This document shows positions 19,601 to 27,500 of a stretch of 64,000 nt of DNA, piece by piece. The DNA is from Halichoerus grypus. Taxonomy: Eukaryota; Chordata; Mammalia; Carnivora; Phocidae. Location: contig NC_135719.1 in the NCBI RefSeq assembly GCF_964656455.1, forward strand, positions 68,560,283 through 68,624,282, written 5' to 3'. The number at the start of each line of letters is the position of its first letter. The first letter of the stretch is position 1. Both the position numbers and the translations under genes were made by a program. Below the pieces are notes generated by a model that saw nothing but the letters and a program-made list of their open reading frames with translations, had not been told where the DNA came from and searched no databases.

Positions 19601-22600
19601 AAGGGAAAAGTCTCAAGACATAAGCTGTTATATTAGCAAAGATCTACCCTATAAACCAAACATTTCTGTGTACACAGTGGCTTACCCTGATCCTTGGGAA
19701 GTGAATAGTATACTGCAATGACTGCCGTGATGGCAGCACGCACTTGTTCACAGAACCTCTGGGTTTCCTATGAGGTGATGGATCAATTTCAGAATGAAAA
19801 AAAAAAAGGATTAGATTCATCAGCCCATCTACTGTAAAAGAGAGCAGATGTCTGTACAGCATGATCTACAAACATTTTCTGTAGTCCCATAATGACTTAG
19901 GCCTTGTGCTGTTCCCGCCACACAGCACAGAGGAGTTAGCTGGACACCAGAGAATGAGGGGACAACTCAATAAAACATTAAGAAACAGCAGGAAAAACTT
20001 ATTCCTAATACTCTACATCCTGAGATACTCATGATCCGCTGTGAGGTATTCATCATATCTTAGACCAGGAGCTGGCAACTATGGCCCACTGCCAGTTTTT
20101 ATAAATAAAGTGTTACTGGCACACAGCCACACTCTTGTTTACGTATTACCTCCAGCTGTGTTCACACTACAAGGACGAAGTTAACTAGTTCACCTGCAAA
20201 GCCTAAAATATTTACTATTTGACTTTTTAGAGAAAAGTTTGCCAACCCTTAGACCATTAGCCAGGTGTCTGATCTCTCTCTCTAACAGAATCACAATATA
20301 TCTAAAGGTAATTAGCACAGACTCTACATTGCTCAATGTTGACTACTTTCCTTCTAAGCAGTCACTGACTTTCTCCTCTCTTCCTTGTCCTCACTTTTCC
20401 GCTAAATTCTAAGCCAGTGCTCCATAAAATGTGGTCCACAGATTGGTGCCAGTCTTTGAACAGTTACCAGTCTGGGATGGTGGATAAGCACAATGACTGA
20501 GAGTAAGTGTTTAAAAGTTTTTATGGCAATGTGACATTGCTTCAACATCCAAACACATAAAAAAAAAATTAATTAAAAAAAAGCCATTCTTCAGTAAACT
20601 AACGTGCTAAGATCCTAAGAAAACAATCGTCATTCAAATACATATAATTCAAATAAAACTAAAACTTTTCACCTATGAATGAAACCACTGTCCTGAGCAT
20701 GTACAGAAAAATAATACTATGCTACCTCCTCATGGTATCCCATTAGCTTTGAATTCTAGCAACAAGTCCTGAGTATATCTGAAAGAAAGGAGGCAACAGA
20801 TAAGAAAAATAAGGTAATATTACTCCCTTTAAAATAAATATTGACTTTCTTGCACAAAGCTTTTAAAATGCTCTCAAACAATTCATTTCTTATTTTCTCA
20901 TCATAGATCTCTGGGGTCGATAGGGGGAGAGTTTATCATTATAGGTGCAGCAAAAGAATATTTTTTCATTTCAAAACATCTGGATATATAGATTGAAAAA
21001 GAATGAAACTACTGATTATGAAAACCAAATAAGGCAATGAATACGCCATTTTAAAATAACCTTACTTCTGAATTAAGTATACCTAGTTCTAGAAAAACGG
21101 CATAAAGCATACCTGGTCATAGCCAACATGTTTACTTTCATCAGTTTTACAGTAACAGGTTATTTAAAAATGCATACATTTGGGGTGCCTGGGTGGCTCA
21201 GTCAGTTAAGCGTCTGTCTTTGGCTTGGGTCATAATCTTGGGGTCCTGAGACTGAGCCCAGAGTTGGGCTCCCTGCTCAGCGGGGAGTTTGCTTCTCCCT
21301 TTGCCCCTCCTCATCACTCGTGTTCTCTAATAAATAAATAAAATCTTTTTAAAAATAAAAATGCAGGGGCGCCTGGGTAGCTCAGTCAGTTAAACATCTG
21401 CCTTCAGCTCAGGTCGTGACCCAGGGTCCTGGGATCAAGCCCGCATCGGGCTTCTTGCTCAGCGGGAGCCTGCTTCTCCCTCTACCTGTCACTCCCCCTG
21501 CTTGTGCTCGCACGCTCTCTCAAATAATAAAATCTTTTAAAAAAATAAAAAATAAAAATGCATAAATTCCTTTTCCAGCAATTCCACTTCTGGGAATTTT
21601 TTTTTTTTTTCTGATACACATACATACAAAGATTGTCCTAGGCAATTTACCACAGCACTGTTTATAATAGTTACAAGTTGGAAAGAGCTTAAATGTCCAC
21701 ATGAAGTATTGGTTAAATAAATTATGGTTATATCCACTCTACTGAATACCATGCAGCATTACAAAGAACTGAGCAACTTTTTATGTGCTAAGAATCAATG
21801 TGCAATCCATGTTGTCGATTTTTTTTAAAGGAAGGTCCAGAAAAGTGTTTATGGTATCCTATCATTTGTGTAAAAAAGCAGGCATATACACATAAGTGTG
21901 TATATGCATCGAATATATATGGAATAACACAAAAGTAACTGGGGAGGGGAAATATAAACTTTTTAGCACATTTAACGTTAACATCTTCTGAATTTTATAC
22001 TGTATACATATGTTACTGATTAAAGTAATTCGATCCGAACGGTATTATGTAGTATAACAGAAAAGGTGTAGTTTAGACATCATAGACCCTAATTCAATCC
22101 CAGCTCCACTGCTTATTTACCTTAACCTGAGTTTCTAAGGCTGCTTACTCATCTGTCAGATGGGAATCACGTATGTGAAAACACCTAGCAAATAGCGAGT
22201 GTTTAAAAAATATATATCAGAAAGGGGCGCCTGGGTGGCTCAGTCGTTAAGCGTCTGCCTTCGGCTCAGGTCATGATCCCAGGGTCCTGGGATCGAACCC
22301 CGCATCGGGCTCCCTGCTCAGCGGGAAGCCTGCTTCTCCCTCTCCCACTCCCCCTGCTTGTGTTCCCTCTCTCGCTGTCTTTCTCTCTGTCAAATAAATA
22401 AAATCTTTAAAAAAAATAAAAAAATAAAAAATAAAAAATATATATCAGAAAGGAAATAACCAGGATGAACCGCAGATTGAACGGATACCTATTTAGAACA
22501 CCTGCCTACGCCGTGCCAGGTACCGCACTTGGCAATTTGGCCTTCACCGCAATCCTCTGAGAACGGCAATCCTATCTGACAGGTGTGGAAAATAAATGCC

Positions 22601-23375
22601 CTGGCTTGAGTGTAAAAGGTGGAAAGAAAGTGACTGGATTCCTAATGAACGATGCAGCACAAGATTTCCAGGAAAGTACAGCCCACCTGTGGAGAGGGCA
22701 GTGGCACTCGAGAGAAGACTTCAGTCAGAGTCGTGGCTTCCCTTGACACGTTCACAGCTGCCGCGTCTGAGGGAAGAGCCAATACGTTAGTGCCAAAAGG
22801 ATGAGCCTGCAGCTGCTGCATGGGCTTTGAAGATGCCAGCCTTACCGGCTGAGACGTCTCAAAAACACCTCCCAAAATCAATGTTTCATATCCCAAACTC
22901 CGAAGTACAAAGGATGGGTAAGGTGAAGTATCCCCACTGAGAGGATGCGGCGGGGGTAAAAGCGGGAGGGAAAGGGGTGGGTACACTGGAAGGATGAGAA
23001 ATGCTAAGTCCCCAACAGGAGAGGCACTCACTGAGTCTCCTCCAAAACGTCTCAGGATTAAACTCCTTGGTGGTCTCTCGGGCTTCTCCAACTAGTGGGT
23101 TTAGCATGTCGGTCGGGCGGTGGCAAAAGGAAGAGCACAGGTAAGCGGAGCCACCCCCAGCCCCCACCTCCTCCGCTCGTGCCCCCGCCCCCGCCCGCGC
23201 CACAGCCGGCCTCTTCCCGAACCAAGCCCGCCCCTGCCGTCGCCCGTCTCAAGGGCGTCAGCTTACCCCGCACTCCAGGCAGGAGTAACCGCAGCTCCAC
23301 TGCCAAGTGCCGGATCTGCTCCAAAGGCGGAGCTAGGGTGGGGACTGCGGCTGTAGGTGCAGCTGCGCTCGCCAT
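13538..23375 (-). CDS. CCNDBP1: CCNDBP1, cyclin D1-binding protein 1 (GCIP), complete
   Basis: Eleven coding exons on the - strand (23375-23267, 23091-23032, 22766-22687, 19767-19686, 18929-18833, 18417-18344, 17571-17495, 17018-16738, 15228-15168, 13954-13908, 13652-13538) total 1,083 bp, or 360 aa plus stop, the same length as human. The protein begins MASAAAPTAAVPTLAPPLEQ and ends IKELTQNELEL. It is a largely helical protein (helix-loop-helix and leucine-zipper segments) with an acidic stretch at residues 195-220 (NDTEDNPDNHGDEEDDG). The human protein binds cyclin D1 and HLH partners, and acts in cytosol and nucleus as an inhibitor of E2F and Id-type transcription. All introns are GT-AG and no frame break is seen. 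It converges on EPB42 and follows TMEM62 head-to-tail. Confidence 0.97.
13908..13954 (-). CDS. CCNDBP1: CCNDBP1 exon 10
   Basis: 47 bp reading SAKLVSVLKKALEITK. Acceptor TCTAG, donor GTGAGT. Confidence 0.93.
15168..15228 (-). CDS. CCNDBP1: CCNDBP1 exon 9
   Basis: 61 bp reading VDDLALSIYPPMCHLTVRIN. Acceptor CCTTAG, donor GTAAGT. Confidence 0.94.
15494..15691 (+). mobile_element. SINEC, first of a pair at one target
   Basis: Older-looking copy (CTGACTCTTGGTTTTGGCTC) preceded and followed by AAATGGGAGGATC. It is antisense to CCNDBP1. Confidence 0.9.
15707..15899 (+). mobile_element. SINEC, second of a pair at one target
   Basis: Younger copy inserted in the 3' target duplicate of the previous SINE, so GGGAGGATC now appears three times (15485, 15697, 15900). 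It is antisense to CCNDBP1. Confidence 0.9.
16738..17018 (-). CDS. CCNDBP1: CCNDBP1 exon 8 (acidic region)
   Basis: 281 bp, the largest coding exon. It reads AVEECDPYCGLLNDTEDN, an acidic run, DLYWSEEDQELIIPCLALVR, then DQVAQLDDIVDISDEISP. Acceptor TCTTAG, donor GTAAGC. Confidence 0.96.
17281..17456 (-). mobile_element. SINEC
   Basis: Flanked by AGGCCATCTCCTTTCTTT duplicates. It is in sense with CCNDBP1, 38 bp beyond the exon 7 donor. Confidence 0.92.
17495..17571 (-). CDS. CCNDBP1: CCNDBP1 exon 7
   Basis: 77 bp reading NKAAALSMLTKSVDFVKDAH then EEMEQ. Acceptor TCATAG, donor GTGAGG. A SINE copy sits 38 bp beyond the donor. Confidence 0.94.
17799..18000 (+). mobile_element. SINEC
   Basis: Full-length copy; the flanks GGACACACGA and GGTCACACGA are a slightly decayed target duplication. 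Confidence 0.88.
18344..18417 (-). CDS. CCNDBP1: CCNDBP1 exon 6
   Basis: 74 bp reading PENSDLISYNSVWTACQQVP then RIPR. Acceptor CTCCAG, donor GTGGGT. Confidence 0.94.
18537..18759 (+). mobile_element. SINEC
   Basis: Full-length copy with G-run head and A-tail, flanked by AAAATGAGTTTTTT and AAAATGATTTTTTT. Its tail lies about 70 bp from CCNDBP1 exon 5. Confidence 0.9.
18833..18929 (-). CDS. CCNDBP1: CCNDBP1 exon 5
   Basis: 97 bp reading GITLRKLVRNATLDIVDGMA through VLFITPAQ. Acceptor CTTCAG, donor GTAGTA. A SINE tail lies about 70 bp into the following intron. Confidence 0.94.
19686..19767 (-). CDS. CCNDBP1: CCNDBP1 exon 4
   Basis: 82 bp reading ETQRFCEQVRAAITAVIAVY through YSLPKDQG. Acceptor TCATAG, donor GTAAGC. 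Confidence 0.94.
20060..20260 (+). repeat. hAT-family DNA transposon relic
   Basis: GAGCTGGCAACTATGGCCCA, ATAAATAAAGTGTTACTGGC and AGCCTAAAATATTTACTATT are typical. The inverse of the same family is at 62.73-62.9 kb. Confidence 0.55.
21182..21355 (+). mobile_element. SINEC, first of a pair at one target
   Basis: Diverged copy preceded by AAAAATGCATACATTT and followed by AAAAATGCA, where the next SINE sits. Confidence 0.88.
21366..21550 (+). mobile_element. SINEC, second of a pair at one target
   Basis: Begins directly after AAAAATGCA and is followed by AAAAATGCATAAATTCC, giving three copies of the target word. Confidence 0.88.
22060..22200 (-). repeat. MIR SINE
   Basis: CCAGCTCCACTGCTTATTTA, CTCATCTGTCAGATGGGAAT: a MIR in the reverse orientation. 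Confidence 0.7.
22224..22434 (+). mobile_element. SINEC
   Basis: Young full-length copy flanked by AAATATATATCAGAAAGG on both sides. Confidence 0.93.
22480..22600 (+). repeat. MIR SINE
   Basis: CTACGCCGTGCCAGGTACCG, CCGCAATCCTCTGAGAACGG, TGACAGGTGTGGAAAATAAA are MIR-like. It ends about 85 bp from CCNDBP1 exon 3. Confidence 0.6.
22687..22766 (-). CDS. CCNDBP1: CCNDBP1 exon 3
   Basis: 80 bp reading AAAVNVSREATTLTEVFSRV and PLPSPQ. Acceptor CCTCAG, donor GTGGGC. Confidence 0.94.
23032..23091 (-). CDS. CCNDBP1: CCNDBP1 exon 2
   Basis: 60 bp, GEARETTKEFNPETFWRRL. The acceptor is CACTAG and the donor is GTGAGT. It matches human GEAQETTEEFNREMFWRRL. Confidence 0.94.
23267..23375 (-). CDS. CCNDBP1: CCNDBP1 exon 1 (coding part)
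   Basis: Residues 1-36, from MASAAAPTAAVP to RLLLPGVR, then a split Val codon. The ATG at 23375 has purine -3 and G +4 and matches the human start. An in-frame ATG 60 bp upstream (23435) is also open. Donor GTAAGC. Confidence 0.94.
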
Positions 23376-23640
23376 CTCAGTAGATCGCCTGGAACCTCCA
23401 GACAAAAGCGGCCACGGAAGCTGCCAGGGCCGCACTGCCGTAGGCGCTTAACTTCCGGGAGTCACAGACCAGGGTTCGTTTCCGGCAACAACCCGCCCGG
23501 CCCCGCCCCAGAGCCCCCGCCACACCCCTTCCGATCTCCCGAGGCCGGGCCACGCCTTTCTTCCGCTCCGGTTGTCCGGCCCCGCCCCCACCCGCCCCCA
23601 CCCGCCCCCTCCCGCTCCCAAAACCCTGGTCACAGACGCA
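23376..23640 (-). promoter_or_regulatory. CCNDBP1: CCNDBP1 CpG-rich promoter region
   Basis: GC- and CpG-rich sequence just upstream of the CCNDBP1 start codon; the rich zone continues into intron 1 to about 23,120. It has ETS-type CCGGAA cores (near 23,453 and 23,480), GC boxes (CCCCGCCC repeats near 23,503-23,620) and no evident TATA box. That is typical of a housekeeping promoter. Transcription start is inferred around 23,400-23,460. Confidence 0.65.
23573..23622 (-). promoter_or_regulatory. G-rich tract with G-quadruplex potential between TMEM62 end and CCNDBP1 start
   Basis: On the - strand this segment has six or more runs of three to five G separated by 1-3 bases (units like GGGTGGGGGC). 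It lies just past the inferred TMEM62 cleavage site and inside the CCNDBP1 promoter. G-rich pause or MAZ-like elements are known to help transcription termination, and GC boxes bind SP/KLF factors, so it may serve both genes. That dual role is inference. Confidence 0.5.
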
Positions 23641-23671
23641 ACGCCCAGTCGGAGTTCTTAATCATCACTCT

Positions 23672-23677
23672 TTTATT
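23672..23677 (-). terminator. TMEM62: TMEM62 poly(A) signal (likely)
   Basis: TTTATT on + is AATAAA on -. It lies about 500 bp after the TMEM62 stop and is the obvious signal before the GC-rich region. The transcript end is inferred near 23,650-23,660, about 280 bp upstream of the CCNDBP1 ATG. Confidence 0.65.
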
Positions 23678-24177
23678 TGATTAGCTGAAAGCACCCACAC
23701 CTAAGAAGCCGAGAGCCCATAACCCCGAGAGAAAAGAAGACTTGGAGCTAATATCTCGAGGGTAGTCAGGGGAGGCCCCAAGTTCGTACTGCTTCGCTGC
23801 CTCTGAAGTGGCACTCTTGCCGGCTACTGAGTTCCACATACTGTGCTAGGTACTTTACGTGAGGTAACCATAAAAACACACTGGGCTTCTGATACTCCCA
23901 TACACACATCCAGACCCTGCCCTGTGCATCTCCTGATTAGAACTTTCTCTTCACAAAAGTAAATCAATCCCCTGCCTTCTTGGAGAAGGAAGGAATCGTG
24001 GCATTATTTAGAGATTTTTCTGCAGTCCATTCTGCAGGAATCAGAAGTGGGTAATCCCCCCAACTCCTAGGTGTCCCGAGTGCAGCAGCTCCCTGAAGCT
24101 CGCCCATCAGCACTGGCCTTCTACCTGCTGCTGGGGCAGAGGCCTGGGCTCCAGGGGCAGATGGTGAGGCAAGGCCT

Positions 24178-24504
24178 TCAGGAGCTCAAGTGGCTTTTTA
24201 ACTGTGCTATGAAGGTTCCAAGGTCGGTAGAGTTCAGAGTCCACACACAACGAATGATAACAGGTGTCAACAGTGTCAACCAGGTCCGCAAAGGGGAGAA
24301 GAAAAAAGCCAGAGTGCCGTATGTCATATGAAGAAAGTAACAGGAATAAATCTGCCAGATGTACAGCAGTAACATAAGTAGGTGAACAGGTATAATTTTC
24401 AAGTATTTTCCTTGACGGAGATGAGACCGGAAGTTGTGACCACAGCACCGCTGCAGCAAGCTCCAACACAGGTAAGCCATCAACGGTATGTTAAAAAATG
24501 CCAG
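24178..24504 (-). CDS. TMEM62: TMEM62 exon 14 (coding part) and stop
   Basis: 327 bp reading [20 protein letters not shown] through [10 protein letters not shown] and stop (24178-24180). It holds the last membrane helices, including [20 protein letters not shown]. Acceptor TTCCAG. Confidence 0.96.
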   Translation of the reverse strand: MAFFNIPLMAYLCWSLLQRCCGHNFRSHLRQGKYLKIIPVHLLMLLLYIWQIYSCYFLHMTYGTLAFFFSPLRTWLTLLTPVIIRCVWTLNSTDLGTFIAQLKSHLSS

Positions 24505-27500
24505 CTGGAAAGAGAAGCAGAACAGAACCATTAGCTTATTAGCAAGACCTTAGAGGGTCGGGTCTCATGAACGCATTATTGGTGGCTGCTAAGAATATGT
24601 TGCTCTCTCTCGGGGGTTAACTCTCTGATTCTTTATGCTTCAATCACACTTGCTTATAACACTCAAAATAAGTGACTTATAGTTGTGTATTTACCTGTAT
24701 CCTTTTGTTCATCTTAAAAGTAGGTATCATTTATGTTGAAGCCCTCAGTAATGTTTAAGGTGGAAATGAACTGAATACATACACACTTCTTTTTGGCACA
24801 GTGAGGGGGGACTTAGGTATCAATATTTTTTTCTTATCTCTGTATTTTCTATTAATTTTTTTTATTCTAAGTAAACTCTATACCACACATGGGCTCGAAC
24901 TCAGAACCCCAAGATCAAGAGTCACATGCTCCACCAACTAAGCCAGCCAGGCACCCCCGTTATCTCTGTATTTTTAATTGAAGTAGCATCATGAGTACTG
25001 GAATACAAATCAGAAGATTTAAGTTATAGGGACGCCTGGGTGGCTCAGTCGGTTAAGCGGCTGCCTTCGGCTCAGGTCATGATCCCAGGGTCCTTGGATT
25101 AAGTCCCACCTGGGGCTCCTTGCTCAGCAGGGAACCTGCTTCTCCCTCTCCCTCTGCTGCAGTTCCCCCTGCTTGTTCTCTCTCCCTCTCTCTCTCTGAC
25201 AAATAAATAAAATATTTTTAAAAAATTTTATTTATTTATTTGACATAGAGAGACAGCAAGAGAGGGAACACAAGCAGGGGCAGTGGGAGAGGGAGAAGCA
25301 GGCTTCCCGCTGAGCAGGGAGCCTGATGCAAGGCTTGATCCCAGGACCCTGGGATCATGACCTGAGCCGAAGGCAGATGCTTAATGACTGAGCCATCCAG
25401 GCTCCGCTATAAATAAAAACTTTTTAAAAAAATTTTTAAAAAAGATTTAAGTTATAATCTAAGTTTAGCTGCTGTATGATTCATTAATTCATTCACCAAA
25501 TAATTATTGTGTGCCCATTACATGGCAGGCACTGTGCTAGGCTCTAAGCTAAGGACACGGTGGCAACTCAGAGAGGATGCATCATAGAGCTTACATTTTA
25601 ACAGAGAGAAGAGAGACCAAAAAAATAAACACAAAAGATCACTATAGATTGTGATAAATTCAATGAAGGAAATAACTGGGTCACAAGGGGGTAACTGAGA
25701 GATGGGTTCTCTGAGGCCTGAAGAACAGGAATGATTGAGTGGAAGGTGGTACATTCCAGGCAGAAGAAACAAATAAAAAAACCCCTGCGGTTCCCAGGAG
25801 AGGCCTTGGCCCATTTAAGGCCAATAAGCCTGGAACATGATGAGCCAGGTGGAAACTGAGGCAGTCAATGAAGGAGATAACTGGGTCACATGAGAGTAAG
25901 TAACTGACAGATGGGTTCTGAGGCCTGAAGAACAGGAGTGACTCAGTGGAAGGAAGTACATTCCAGGGAGAGGAAACAAGTAAAAATCCCTGAGGTGGGA
26001 GAGGCTTTGGCCTATTTAAGGCCCATTAGCCTAGAACATGATGAGCCAGGTGGAAACTGAGGCAATCAGCAGGACCCAGATCATGTCACTGCTCTGCTTA
26101 AAGGGTTTTAAGCTGAAGAGTGAGCTGATTAAGGTTTTAAAAGGACAACAGTGGATGCTCTATGGTAAACTGAGAGTAGGGAGGCAAGAGTAGCAGTGGG
26201 AAGACCAATCTGGGGTTTCTGCAGTAGCCCAGACAAGAAATAATTATGAGTTAGACTAGCGTGGTGGTAACAGAGATGAAGAGAAGTGGTGGATTCAAGA
26301 TATGCATTGGAGGGAGATCAAACAAGGTATTACTTGCTAATGAATTAGATACAGGGTATTAGAGGGAAAGGGAAAAATTAAAGATACATCCTAGAAAAAC
26401 TTACTGAAATTGGAAAGAACTGGGGGAGGAACAGGTTTGAGGTAGAAACTAAAGGTCCTATTAGACACATAATATTGAGATGCCTGTTAGATATCTAAGG
26501 GAAGATATGAAATGGCAGATGGGTATATAGGCACTTGAAGTGCAAAGAAGTCGAGGGCAGAGATTAACATATTTGGGAGCCATGGGCCTATATGATACAT
26601 AAAATCCACTAATGGTGTATTACTTATTAAAATATGAATATATTCCCCACCTTTAGTAAGGCTCAGGTTTTATTTGGTATCAGAGTGCTCCTGAGAGACA
26701 GCCTTCATCTACATAATGGAAAACTGAACCAGACTCAGGACCTACTCACATATAAAATGCTGCTATACAGAGAATGTTCTGTCTGTGGTCAATGTTTCCT
26801 AGGCAGAAGTCTTCCCTGTTTTGCTGATCACCTTTTACTGTCCTGTTATGAGGTTGTGAACTCATTCTGAACAACATTTTTGGATCTCTTCCCAAACATG
26901 AGATCATCACCTGAGATTTTAGTACCTTAGCCCCATTAGGTGAATAAAATACATAAATAGGTAAATACTTTTCAAACCTATATACAGAGATTTGCTATTA
27001 GTCAGTTTTTTGTGTGTTTCTTTCTTTTTTTTTTTTTTTTTTAGATTTTATTTATTTGAGAGAGAGGGGGAGAGAGAACGAGCAGGGGCAGAGGGAGAGG
27101 GAAAAGCAAACTCCCCAGTGAGCAGGGAGCCTGATGTGGGGCCGGAGCCCAGGACCCTGAGATCATGACCTGAGCTGAAGGCAGACACTTAACTGACTGA
27201 GCCACCCAGGTGCCCCTGTGTGTTTCTTTTAAAGGAATCTCAATCCATGTGTAAACGTAATCTATCAGTGTTTTCAAACAAGCAGCAGCTAAGACATCAC
27301 TGAAAGGCCCAGATCTGGTGCTTGCCCAGTGCAGCTTCCACTGGACAACTGACCCATTTTTCTTGTAAGTCTATTTTTCCTTTCCTCCCTCTGAAACATT
27401 TGCCTTCTTCATTATCATAATCAATTTTGGTTTACTTATTTATTCTACTATAAGTCCCTTATTTCATTTTTTATCAATGGAAAAGCACAGTAAAACAAAC

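Noticed and set aside
21182..22434. Regularly repeated similar units that could suggest a CRISPR-like or satellite array
   Set aside because: The units are independent SINE insertions with A-tails and target duplications.
22886..23633. Proline-, glycine- and arginine-rich frames near the CCNDBP1 promoter, on both strands
   Set aside because: Stop-poor because of high GC content; they overlap exon 1, intron 1 and promoter, with no homology.
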